The notes under the pieces were generated by a model. The model made no database searches. It worked only from the letters and a program-made list of their open reading frames with translations, and was not told the origin of the DNA. A stretch of 59,811 nt of DNA from Hungatella sp. UBA3147 (GTDB lineage Bacteria > Bacillota > Clostridia > Lachnospirales > Lachnospiraceae). Made by a program: the position numbers and the translations under genes. The DNA is taken from positions 1-59,811 of the forward strand of contig DEYX01000348.1 in the NCBI GenBank assembly GCA_002365025.1, in the 5' to 3' direction. Below, in pieces: positions 17,803 through 25,262 of the stretch (its first letter is position 1; each line of letters opens with the position of its first letter).

Positions 17803-19041
17803 ATGGCAATTGTAAAACCATTTCAATGCGTCAGACCTGATGAACGGTATGCCAGTCAGGTAGCAGCCCTTCCCTATGACGTATACAGCCGTAAGGAGGC
17901 CTGCCAGGTAACTGCAGCCAACCCAAGGTCATTTTTAAACATTGACAGGCCGGAGACCCAGTTTTCTGATGACGTGGATACCTATGATGACCGTGTTTAT
18001 GAAAAAGCCGGGGAAATGCTGAAAAGCTGGATCGAGGGCAGGACTCTTAAAAAAGATTGTCTGGAAGCCTATTATATCTATGAACTTACGATGGACGGAA
18101 GGCGTCAGACGGGAATCGTGGCTTGTTCTTCCATTGATGATTATGTGAATGGAGTCATAAAAAAACACGAAAATACCAGAGAGGAAAAGGAAGTGGACCG
18201 GATCCGCCATGTGGATACTACCGATGCACAGACTGGCCCAATTTTTCTGGCCTACCGTTCCAACGTAACGGTCAATGAAATTGTGAATTTAATAACAGAC
18301 ACTGGGCCTTTGTATGATTTTACGGCAGAAGACGGGATCAGCCACAGGGTATGGCAGATCCATGACAAAGACAGCATCTCCCTGATTGAGAAGGCTTTCC
18401 AGACGATCCCCTCTACTTATATCGCAGATGGCCATCACAGGGCAGCTTCCGCTGTAAAGGTCGGACTTAAGAGGCGCATGGAAAATCCGGGATATACAGG
18501 AGAAGAACCCTTTAACTATTTCCTTTCCGTGCTGTTTCCCCATGACCAGCTGATGATCATGCCATATAACCGGGTGGTAAAGGATTTAAACGGCCTTACA
18601 GAAGATGTGTTTCTTCAAAAGGCAGGGCAGTCCTTCGAAGTATCCTGTATGGGAACCGAGGCCTTTGCACCTTTGGACAAAGGATCCTTCGGTATGTACT
18701 TAAACCGGAAATGGTATTGCTTAAAAGCACTCAATTCCTTAAAATCCACAGATCCGGTAAAGGGCCTGGATGTATCCATTCTTCAGGATTATCTGCTTGG
18801 TCCTGTTTTGGGAATCGGAGATCCCAGAACGGATAAGAGAATTGATTTTATCGGAGGGATCCGGGGGCTTAACGAACTGGAGAAACGGTGCAGCCAGGAT
18901 ATGAAAGTGGCATTTTCCATGTACCCAACCTCCATTCAGGAGCTGTTTGCAGTGGCGGATGCAGGCCTATTGATGCCTCCTAAATCCACATGGTTCGAGC
19001 CAAAACTCCGCAGCGGATTATTTATCCATCTTCTAAAATAA
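17803..19041 (+). CDS. DUF1015 family protein
   Basis: A 412-residue protein of the DUF1015 family, often annotated as SpoOJ/ParA/ParB/RepB-like although its function is not established. It begins MAIVKPFQCVRPD and carries the conserved IADGHHRAASA segment near residue 208. AAAGGAG precedes ATG 17803. In clostridia this family commonly follows serC-serA, which suggests a link to serine or phosphoserine metabolism; that is inference from context. A strong terminator follows. Confidence 0.85.
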   Translation: MAIVKPFQCVRPDERYASQVAALPYDVYSRKEACQVTAANPRSFLNIDRPETQFSDDVDTYDDRVYEKAGEMLKSWIEGRTLKKDCLEAYYIYELTMDGRRQTGIVACSSIDDYVNGVIKKHENTREEKEVDRIRHVDTTDAQTGPIFLAYRSNVTVNEIVNLITDTGPLYDFTAEDGISHRVWQIHDKDSISLIEKAFQTIPSTYIADGHHRAASAVKVGLKRRMENPGYTGEEPFNYFLSVLFPHDQLMIMPYNRVVKDLNGLTEDVFLQKAGQSFEVSCMGTEAFAPLDKGSFGMYLNRKWYCLKALNSLKSTDPVKGLDVSILQDYLLGPVLGIGDPRTDKRIDFIGGIRGLNELEKRCSQDMKVAFSMYPTSIQELFAVADAGLLMPPKSTWFEPKLRSGLFIHLLK

Positions 19042-19091
19042 GAAACGCCGTCCCTGGCTGGCAAAAGCCTATGGGGACGGCGTTTCTTTTT
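19042..19091. terminator. Strong bidirectional terminator
   Basis: A perfect 13-base arm GAAACGCCGTCCC (19042-19054) pairs with 19074-19086 and is followed by TTTTT. On the minus strand it lies downstream of the M23 peptidase gene, so it can serve convergent transcripts. Confidence 0.9.
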
Positions 19092-19197
19092 CTGGTTCTT
19101 TATTTAGCTGTTCATCCCGGTAAGCGGCATAAACCTCGAGAAGCTGAGGACGTTTTACAACCCTGATTTTTTGAAAGATATTATGAACATAGGTCAA
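19069..19197 (-). CDS. Possible 42-residue micro-ORF coupled to the M23 gene
   Basis: A TTG start at 19197 overlaps the TGA stop of the M23 gene in a TTGA arrangement, a classic coupling signal. The frame encodes 42 residues containing YVHNIFQKIRVVKRPQLLE, basic in the middle and acidic at the end (NKEPEKETPSP), and stops inside the terminator stem. I do not recognise it. It could also be a leftover of a once longer M23 C-terminus after a frameshift. Confidence 0.3.
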   Translation of the reverse strand: MTYVHNIFQKIRVVKRPQLLEVYAAYRDEQLNKEPEKETPSP

Positions 19198-20360
19198 TTT
19201 TCTGCTTTAGGGGGGTCAGGCGGAATGAAATTATCAGGGATCCCTGGATCCGTCATATCATAAACCCGGTTGTATTCTTTTGTCTCCTGGTTCTTAAGAG
19301 TCTCGGAACGGTTCATGGAAAGAAATTTGGTCAGCTCATAGCAGCTTACCCAGATCTCATTGTTGCCTTCCTTTTGAGATTCATCAAAGATAAGCTGAAG
19401 ACCAAAGTGGAGATGAGGTTCATTGATATTATTGGTGTTTTCATTCCGGCTGTATCCGGTACGTCCCAGATAACCGATCACATCTCCTGCCGTAACGATG
19501 CTGCCCTGGCTTAAGGATTTATGATAAGGATAATTCTTTCTTAAATGGGCGTAATAATAATACCGCTTTCCGTCAAAGCTTCGTATTCCCAAACGCCAAC
19601 CTCCGTACTGGTTCCAGCCGATGGCCTCCACATAGCCGCTTTCCACTGCAATGACGGGAGTCCCTACCTGGCCCATCATATCATGCCCCAGATGCTGTCG
19701 TCTGTAGCCATAAGAGCGCGCAACTCCAAAATCGTCAAAATCATTATAGGGGAAGCCCTTGGCAATGGGGGAAAAGCTTTTCAGCCCATACTTCTTTACC
19801 CAGACCTTATCCGGATCCTGGGTGCCGTCGGGAAGAAGGGCAGGAGTGGCGTACAGGGGTGCATTTTGAGAGGAAATCTGAATATCATACTGGCCGACAA
19901 GGCCATCAAGCACCGCTCCATAGGCTTCTCTGTAATAGGAATAGTGGGTCATTTTTGCAGTCAGTTCTTCCATGGTTTTACCGGATAGAAGCTGCTCCGC
20001 CAGCCCATCTAAATCTTTGGTGGAATATCTGGAAAAATCCCCCCCGTACTTGGCACCTAGATAAGCAAGTAAATCCACCCAGTTTAAATGAGGCTCAGAC
20101 TGGCAGGTGTTAACATCATATCGGAAGGCCTCCTGCATGGCCCTTGCGGTCACATCAAAATCCACCCATTTTATAAATTTTTTTGCCTCCGAGGGACTGG
20201 CGTTACTGTCCTGATTGACTACCGGAAATGAGAGCTTCCCGCCTGGGGATATGAAAAACAAGGAGACCAGCAGAAATGTCAGAATAATGACTTCTATGTA
20301 AATGATGATATGGTGTCTTGATACATGGGAAAGTCTGATATCTTTATTAAATAGGTTCAT
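19194..20360 (-). CDS. Membrane-anchored M23 peptidase
   Basis: Peptidoglycan endopeptidase of the lysostaphin/LytM class facing the outside. The 388-residue product has one N-terminal transmembrane segment (about 16-40, IYIEVIILTFLLVSLFFI), a helical linker, and a C-terminal M23 domain with HLGHDMMG near residue 223 and HLHFG near 313, the zinc ligands. All appear intact, so it should be catalytic. ATG 20360 is preferred because AAGGAG lies before it. It resembles forespore or cell-division M23 proteins but lacks a feature that would fix a role. Confidence 0.88.
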   Translation of the reverse strand: MNLFNKDIRLSHVSRHHIIIYIEVIILTFLLVSLFFISPGGKLSFPVVNQDSNASPSEAKKFIKWVDFDVTARAMQEAFRYDVNTCQSEPHLNWVDLLAYLGAKYGGDFSRYSTKDLDGLAEQLLSGKTMEELTAKMTHYSYYREAYGAVLDGLVGQYDIQISSQNAPLYATPALLPDGTQDPDKVWVKKYGLKSFSPIAKGFPYNDFDDFGVARSYGYRRQHLGHDMMGQVGTPVIAVESGYVEAIGWNQYGGWRLGIRSFDGKRYYYYAHLRKNYPYHKSLSQGSIVTAGDVIGYLGRTGYSRNENTNNINEPHLHFGLQLIFDESQKEGNNEIWVSCYELTKFLSMNRSETLKNQETKEYNRVYDMTDPGIPDNFIPPDPPKAEN

Positions 20361-20441
20361 AAGCGTTCTCCTTGTCATTCCATGGCATGATTTACTTAAA
20401 TAAAGGCAAGCCAGGCCCGGACTGAAAAAAGCAGATCAGCC

Positions 20442-20469
20442 GTTCGATGAGCCGCCAGGTGAATCGAAC
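20442..20469 (+). repeat. Small dispersed inverted repeat, copy 1
   Basis: GTTCGAT at 20442-20448 pairs with ATCGAAC at 20463-20469. The unit TTCGATGAGCC, six or seven bases, GAATCGAAC recurs at 43469-43494 in another intergenic region, pointing to a short repeat family. Confidence 0.6.
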
Positions 20470-20571
20470 TACTTACATATGAAAAAGGAAAGCAGATTAC
20501 TAAGGCTTTCCCTTATAAGATATGCTGTGATAATAAAAAATATGAAGGGAAACAGATAAGGTGAGTCCATA

Positions 20572-20600
20572 TTGGAAAAAAGAAATGTTCGTGGTATAAT
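20572..20600 (+). promoter_or_regulatory. Promoter of the iron alcohol dehydrogenase gene
   Basis: TTGGAA at 20572-20577, a 17-base spacer and TATAAT at 20595-20600, with TGG directly before the -10 (extended type). It lies 65 bases upstream of the start codon. Confidence 0.75.
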
Positions 20601-20664
20601 TTCTATTATGAATAAAAATGATGCGGAACATGAGGATTAAACCGCAGCGGAAAGTGAGGACAGA

Positions 20665-21852
20665 ATGAATAATTTTGAGTATTGTGTACCTACAAGGGTG
20701 ATATTCGGCCGTGATACCCACAAAAAGGCAGGTGCCATCATTTCTGAATATGGATTTCATAAAATCATGATTCATTATGGTGGAGGCAGCGTAAGAAAAA
20801 GCGGCCTGCTTGGGTTGGTGGAAGAATCCTTAAGAGAGCATGGAATCGAATATGTTCTTTTTGGCGGAGTACAGCCTAATCCGGTTTTATCCCTGGCAAA
20901 AGAAGGCATGGAGCTATGCAGGAGGGAACATGTGGAGTTCATTCTGGCAGTGGGTGGCGGAAGTGTTATTGACTCAGCCAAGTGCATTGCCGACGGAGCA
21001 CTTAATCCTGAAATTGATCCCTGGAAATTCTTTTTAAAGGAAGAGGTTCCGGCAAAAGCACTTCCCCACGGAAACATTCTAACCCTGTCTGCTTCAGGGA
21101 GTGAGACAAGCTTATCCTGCGTTATCACAAATGAAGAGGGGGACTTAAAGCGAGGGTTTAACAGCCCGACCCATCGTCCTCTGTTTGCCATCTGCAACCC
21201 GGAGCTGACGTTTACTGTCAGCAAATTCCAGACCGGATGCGGAACTGTAGATATCATGATGCACACGCTGGAACGGTATTTGGGAGGGACGACAAAGGAT
21301 ACGCCTTTAACGGACCGTATTGCGGAAGGGCTTTTAACCTCTGCTATGGAAGCGGGAGCTGTGGCAGATAAAAATCCAGAGGATTATGAGGCACGTGCAA
21401 CCCTTATGTGGGCAGGAAGCCTTTCTCATAATGAGCTTACCGGTCTGGGAAGGGAATATATGATGCAGGTTCACCAATTGGAGCACGAGCTGTCAGGGAT
21501 GTATCCGGCCATTGCCCATGGTGCCGGTCTGTCTGCTCTGTTTTGTTCCTGGTCCAGGTACGTATGCGAAGTTGATCCTATGAGGTTTGCCCAGCTGGCT
21601 GTCCGGGTATTGAATGAGGAAATGAACTTTGAAGAGCCTTTAAAAACGGCTCTTAATGGGATTAACAGACTGGAAGGATTATTTAAGAGCCTTGGAATGC
21701 CTGTCAGCCTTAGGGAGCTGAATGCAGGAATAAAGGAAGCAGATTTAGAAATTCTGGCGGATAAATGCTCCTTTTACGGTACCAGAACTTTGCCTGGAAT
21801 CCGGTCACTGGGGAAACCAGAGATGATAGATGTATACCGGCTTGCTTATTAA
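20665..21852 (+). CDS. Iron-containing alcohol dehydrogenase (butanol dehydrogenase type)
   Basis: NAD(P)H-dependent reduction of aldehydes to alcohols in the cytoplasm. The 395-residue protein matches the BdhA/YqhD branch of group III alcohol dehydrogenases: YCVPTRVIFGRDT at the start, the nucleotide loop AVGGGSVIDSAK near residue 95-105, and metal ligands in VDIMMHTLE (near 196) and HQLEHELSGMYPAIAHGAG (269-287). The substrate cannot be read from sequence. It is a single-gene unit with its own promoter and a downstream hairpin. Confidence 0.93.
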   Translation: MNNFEYCVPTRVIFGRDTHKKAGAIISEYGFHKIMIHYGGGSVRKSGLLGLVEESLREHGIEYVLFGGVQPNPVLSLAKEGMELCRREHVEFILAVGGGSVIDSAKCIADGALNPEIDPWKFFLKEEVPAKALPHGNILTLSASGSETSLSCVITNEEGDLKRGFNSPTHRPLFAICNPELTFTVSKFQTGCGTVDIMMHTLERYLGGTTKDTPLTDRIAEGLLTSAMEAGAVADKNPEDYEARATLMWAGSLSHNELTGLGREYMMQVHQLEHELSGMYPAIAHGAGLSALFCSWSRYVCEVDPMRFAQLAVRVLNEEMNFEEPLKTALNGINRLEGLFKSLGMPVSLRELNAGIKEADLEILADKCSFYGTRTLPGIRSLGKPEMIDVYRLAY

Positions 21853-21857
21853 AGCTT

Positions 21858-21904
21858 AAGCGGCCTGCTTTGATCAGTACAAATCATGATCTGACAGGCC
21901 GCTT
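21858..21904 (+). terminator. Hairpin after the alcohol dehydrogenase gene
   Basis: AAGCGGCCTG at 21858-21867 pairs perfectly with 21895-21904, with an inner TGATCA/TGATC pairing. There is no T-run, so termination would be weak; it may also protect the mRNA end. Confidence 0.6.
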
Positions 21905-21982
21905 CCAATGAAAGAAAACCGGGGCAGGATATATCCAATCTCCGATCTTGGTTTTCGCTTTCATAAAATCACCTTATTTTCA

Positions 21983-22279
21983 CTAACCTTTATAGCATCC
22001 CATTTTACATATACTGGTTACAACCGCCCTTAACTCCTCCTTTTCTCCCTCTTTGCAAAAGGGTTTGAAAATGCATACCATGGTTATGGCATTCTGGGGA
22101 GGGCGGGTCATAATGAAGGAATTGCAGATAAAGCGGAAGTTGATTCCCCTGGCCTCTTGAATGGATACCAGGTAGGGCTTATAGGTTGCGCCCCTTAATT
22201 CCCTTGTGGCCTCATAGAAGATCGCCAGGTCTTTGCAGTTTACATCGCGGTATGGGGTAAAAATGCATGGGCTGCACAT
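21983..22279 (-). CDS. Hypothetical Cys-containing small protein
   Basis: I do not recognise this 98-residue protein. It starts MCSPCIFTPYRDVNCK, contains seven Cys in total, and ends SICKMGCYKG. The middle, GINFRFICNSFIMTRPP, looks like a beta strand-rich core. AAAGGAG eight bases before ATG 22279 supports translation. It stands alone on the minus strand between the alcohol dehydrogenase and a relic gene. The spread of Cys might bind metal, but no standard motif is present. Confidence 0.6.
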   Translation of the reverse strand: MCSPCIFTPYRDVNCKDLAIFYEATRELRGATYKPYLVSIQEARGINFRFICNSFIMTRPPQNAITMVCIFKPFCKEGEKEELRAVVTSICKMGCYKG

Positions 22280-22316
22280 ATAAGAAACTCCTTTGCTTTT
22301 TCTATTGTTATATCAT

Positions 22317-22484
22317 ATGCGGAACTTGACCTTAAGGTACGGGAAAGGGCCAGCTGTCCTCAGCTCCACTGGAATTGTATTTTTATTCATGGAAGAACCA
22401 GGGTATATCCCGCAATACGGCGGCGATGATTTTATCACAATGTTTGACCCGTCAGGGCATCCTTTCTGCTTGTGCAGGAAATAA
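22317..22484 (+). pseudogene. Relic of a VOC (glyoxalase/bleomycin-resistance fold) gene
   Basis: The frame reads GIVFLFMEEPGYIPQ directly followed by YGGDDFITMFDPSGHPFCLCR. In VOC-superfamily proteins the first segment comes from the middle strand region and the second is the C-terminal strand with DPxGHPFCL; some 40-50 residues normally lie between them, and 40 or more precede. The 5' part and an internal block are missing, with the frame kept. No convincing ribosome site precedes it. I call it a decayed gene. Confidence 0.7.
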
Positions 22485-22502
22485 GAATAAAGAATAACAG
22501 AA

Positions 22503-22537
22503 AAAAGGTTCAACCGTGAGGGCGGCTGAACCTTTTT
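22503..22537. terminator. Bidirectional terminator serving the 22-residue gene
   Basis: GGTTCAaCCG at 22507-22516 pairs with CGGcTGAACC at 22523-22532, with A-run and T-run on the two sides. On the minus strand it comes seven bases after the stop of the 22-residue gene. Confidence 0.85.
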
Positions 22538-22543
22538 GTAATA

Positions 22544-22612
22544 TTATTTGCAGAACTGAGAAATTAAATCTAATAAATCGCTTAAGTTACATGAGCTTAA
22601 ATCAAAGAACAT
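22544..22612 (-). CDS. Free-standing 22-residue peptide gene
   Basis: From ATG 22612 a 22-residue peptide is encoded, beginning MFFDLSSCNLSD and ending ISQFCK. A near-perfect Shine-Dalgarno, AAGGAGGT, lies eight bases upstream and an intrinsic terminator seven bases downstream, so this is a complete miniature transcription unit. The peptide is amphipathic, acidic in the middle, with Cys at positions 8 and 21. It has no signal peptide. An upstream in-frame ATG could give 37 residues but has no ribosome site. I do not recognise the family; signalling peptide, leader or toxin-like roles are all open. Confidence 0.6.
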   Translation of the reverse strand: MFFDLSSCNLSDLLDLISQFCK

Positions 22613-22657
22613 GATACGTAACCTCCTTATTATTATTTGTTTTTTGAACAACTTCAT

Positions 22658-22685
22658 TGTAACACTTATGTAATAGAATTGTAAC
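22658..22685. promoter_or_regulatory. Triple TGTAAY direct repeat (WalR-like box)
   Basis: Plus strand: TGTAAC (22658), five bases, TGTAAT (22669), five bases, TGTAAC (22680), an exact 11-base period. The published WalR (YycF) box is two TGTWAH hexamers separated by five bases. On the minus strand the same bases create TGTTACAAT elements that resemble extended -10 boxes of the 22-residue gene, so a regulator bound here would cover its promoter. Confidence 0.6.
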
Positions 22686-22765
22686 ATATAAAAGCTGGAA
22701 TTTAAGGAAGGAATTGGCCAAATTATAAAAAATGACCATAACATCTATATTTAGTTGCATATTTA

Positions 22766-22774
22766 TGATAAAAT
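22766..22774 (+). promoter_or_regulatory. Extended -10 promoter for the AraC-type sensor gene
   Basis: TGATAAAAT at 22766-22774 is an extended -10 element 38 bases before ATG 22812. No good -35 is seen. Confidence 0.4.
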
Positions 22775-22811
22775 ATGCCATTAGAAGATACGATTAAAGG
22801 AAGTAAAAAGT

Positions 22812-25097
22812 ATGATAAACAAGGGTAAAGCTTATAAAAAGCTGTATTTATCTTATGGCTTCATTTTTCTAATCCCGATTTCCATGGGGATTTTGTTTTA
22901 TTTTTATGCTTATTATATTGCAAAGGAACAGGCGGATACCTCTAACCGGAGTTTGATTCAGACTGTGAAAAATACCTGTGACAGAGAGCTGGAATACTAT
23001 GAGAATATTTTAACACAATTGGCTCTTAACAAGAACGTACAGCAGCTGTCTGTGGTGAAGGGAGAATTTCGGTCCGACAATTCCTATCAGCTTTATACGA
23101 TTCAGAATGAAATTATGGATCTTAAGGTAACGATCAATAAAAGCGGCGATTACTGCAAAGATATCATGGTTTATTTTAAGAACTGTAACAAAGTGGTCTC
23201 TTCCTTTGGTAACATGGATTTTCCCATGTATAGTGATCTTTATTGTTTTGGAGCGGAAGATACAAAGTCAGCTGAGATTTTGAAAAATCATCTGTCTGAA
23301 TATCACTTTCGTGATTCCATTCCAATGAATTCCAAATGGACTCAGGGAAGACCTACCCTCCTTTTGACCATGAACAACTTAAAAGGAGAATTCGGAGAAT
23401 CCACCGCAATGATCGGAATCTGGCTGGATATGGATGCACTAAACAGCAGCATTGAAATGGCTTCCTGGGAGTCAGGTTTGGATTGGCTGATTATAAATGA
23501 GGATAATCAGATTATGAACCGGTCTGATGATTATTCAAGCATTGGAATCCAATATGACCATCTAAATCAGGATGGGGATCAGAAAATAAGGTGGAATGGG
23601 GAAGATTATATTATACGCACTGTATTTTCCGATACGTTTAATTGGAAATATGTTCTGCTGATGCCAGAGAAAATGATAAGCGGTTCAGCAGGAAAGATGC
23701 GAAATATTTTCGTTATTGGTATATTTATCTGCCTGTTTACCGGCTTCGGAGCAGCCTCCAGGATGATGAAAATTAACTACAATCCCTTAAAGGTTCTCAT
23801 GGAAGTGTTCCGGAAACATGATGATACTCAGGAGATATTTGTTGACAATGAATATTTATATCTGGAGGAAAAAACCATTTCACTTCTGGCTGAACGATCG
23901 GATTTTAAACATATGGTGAGCAGGAGCCAGGAAGTGGTAAAACAGTATTATCTAACGGATCTGATGATAAATTCCTTTGAACAAAGTAAAGATACACCGG
24001 ACCGGGAAGCAATTGTTAAGAAGTTTCGGGAAGAAAGCAACCTTGTACTGCTTATTACAGGAAAGGACGCTTCCGGGCGGGAGGAAAACCAGGAAGAATA
24101 CATACAAATAAACAGTCTGAGAAAGTTTATTATTGGAAATGTGTTTGGTGAAGGAATTGAAGGCAGCTTCAGTCTGGAGAAGGTGGAGCTGGGAGATGCC
24201 GTCGCGATGATTGTCAATATCCCTGAACTTTCTGAAGGGTATGATGAGAAGTTAGAGGAAATCATCGATGCAATGCAGAAATATATCTATGAGAATTTTG
24301 GATTTATGACAGTTGTATTGGCAGGAGAAGCTCATAAAGGGCTTGAGGGGATTCATTTATCCTATATGGAAGCAAGAGAAGCAGAGGAGTTTGTGGCTGT
24401 TCTGGATCCTGATTATATCAGTTACCGGGAAATTAAAAACAGTACCCATAAAAAATACGATTATTCAACTGATCAGGAACTACGAATCATAGCAGCAATC
24501 AAAAGCCGCAACAGCGCATTGGCTTCTTCTTATATTAATAAAATTTTAGATGTCAATTTTCTGGAAAATAAAGCATCTCTGGATATGTTAAAATGCCTTC
24601 TGTATGACTTAATGGGAACAATTATGAAAGGAGTACAGGAAGTTGAGGAGATTCCAAATGAAGATTTAGGACTAAAGCGCATTTCTGTAAAAATGCCTCT
24701 TGAGAAAATCAAGGAAACGTTTGGAGAAGCCGTTGAAAAATTGTGTAAATCCACGGACAACTCCAAAGAGTGCGGACAAAATCAACAATTGTGTGAAAAG
24801 CTGCAGAAATATATCCAGGAGAATTTCAGTGATCCTGACTTAAATATCTCTCAGACAGGACTTCATTTTCATATGACACCTGCCTATCTATCCTCTATTT
24901 ATAAAAAGTACACAGGGGAAAGCCTTTTAAAGGTCATCAATCAAACACGGATCGATGAGGCAGAGAAACTTTTGGCAGAGGGGATTAATGTGGTTGAGGT
25001 AGCGGAGAGAGTAGGTTTCCGGGACAGCTCCACTTTTATCAGAACCTTTAAGAAATTTACAGGAGCAACGCCCGGACAATTAAAAAATGGACGGTAG
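22812..25097 (+). CDS. Membrane-anchored AraC-family regulator (YesS/YtdP type)
   Basis: A 761-residue one-component regulator. Transmembrane helices near residues 12-34 and 298-318 enclose an extracellular sensor domain (about 35-295); a cytoplasmic linker follows, then a C-terminal AraC double helix-turn-helix (about 665-761) with AEKLLAEGINVVEVAERVGF and DSSTFIRTFKKFTGATP. Such proteins sit beside carbohydrate ABC operons in Firmicutes and activate them. It directly precedes a binding protein, two permeases and two polyuronide enzymes, so it is the likely local activator. AAGGAAG precedes ATG 22812. Confidence 0.88.
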   Translation: MINKGKAYKKLYLSYGFIFLIPISMGILFYFYAYYIAKEQADTSNRSLIQTVKNTCDRELEYYENILTQLALNKNVQQLSVVKGEFRSDNSYQLYTIQNEIMDLKVTINKSGDYCKDIMVYFKNCNKVVSSFGNMDFPMYSDLYCFGAEDTKSAEILKNHLSEYHFRDSIPMNSKWTQGRPTLLLTMNNLKGEFGESTAMIGIWLDMDALNSSIEMASWESGLDWLIINEDNQIMNRSDDYSSIGIQYDHLNQDGDQKIRWNGEDYIIRTVFSDTFNWKYVLLMPEKMISGSAGKMRNIFVIGIFICLFTGFGAASRMMKINYNPLKVLMEVFRKHDDTQEIFVDNEYLYLEEKTISLLAERSDFKHMVSRSQEVVKQYYLTDLMINSFEQSKDTPDREAIVKKFREESNLVLLITGKDASGREENQEEYIQINSLRKFIIGNVFGEGIEGSFSLEKVELGDAVAMIVNIPELSEGYDEKLEEIIDAMQKYIYENFGFMTVVLAGEAHKGLEGIHLSYMEAREAEEFVAVLDPDYISYREIKNSTHKKYDYSTDQELRIIAAIKSRNSALASSYINKILDVNFLENKASLDMLKCLLYDLMGTIMKGVQEVEEIPNEDLGLKRISVKMPLEKIKETFGEAVEKLCKSTDNSKECGQNQQLCEKLQKYIQENFSDPDLNISQTGLHFHMTPAYLSSIYKKYTGESLLKVINQTRIDEAEKLLAEGINVVEVAERVGFRDSSTFIRTFKKFTGATPGQLKNGR

Positions 25098-25137
25098 AGA
25101 TTCGATAAATTGTAAATGAATTTTAGTTTTAGTCAAG

Positions 25138-25175
25138 AAAGGTTGATGAGATCATGTGATTTTGTCAACCTTTTT
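25138..25175 (+). terminator. Terminator after the AraC-type sensor gene
   Basis: AAAGGTTGA at 25138-25146 pairs with TCAACCTTT at 25165-25173, followed by further T. It separates the regulator from the transporter operon. Confidence 0.85.
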
Positions 25176-25181
25176 CAATAT

Positions 25182-25242
25182 TTGAGTATATAAAATGCAC
25201 ATAGTACCATGTAGAATATAAGCAAATAAGTGCAATGTGCAT
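25182..25242 (+). promoter_or_regulatory. Putative promoter and inverted repeat before the binding-protein gene
   Basis: TTGAGT at 25182-25187 with a 17-base spacer to TACCAT at 25205-25210 is a moderate promoter match. An exact 8-base inverted repeat, ATGCACAT at 25195-25202 and ATGTGCAT at 25235-25242, straddles the probable start site and could be an operator or a leader hairpin. Confidence 0.4.
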
Positions 25243-25262
25243 AAAAAGAAGGAGGAAGTATT

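Noticed and set aside
22313..22513. 66-codon minus-strand frame opposite the VOC relic
   Set aside because: The plus-strand translation matches a known fold, while this one matches nothing and lacks a ribosome site.
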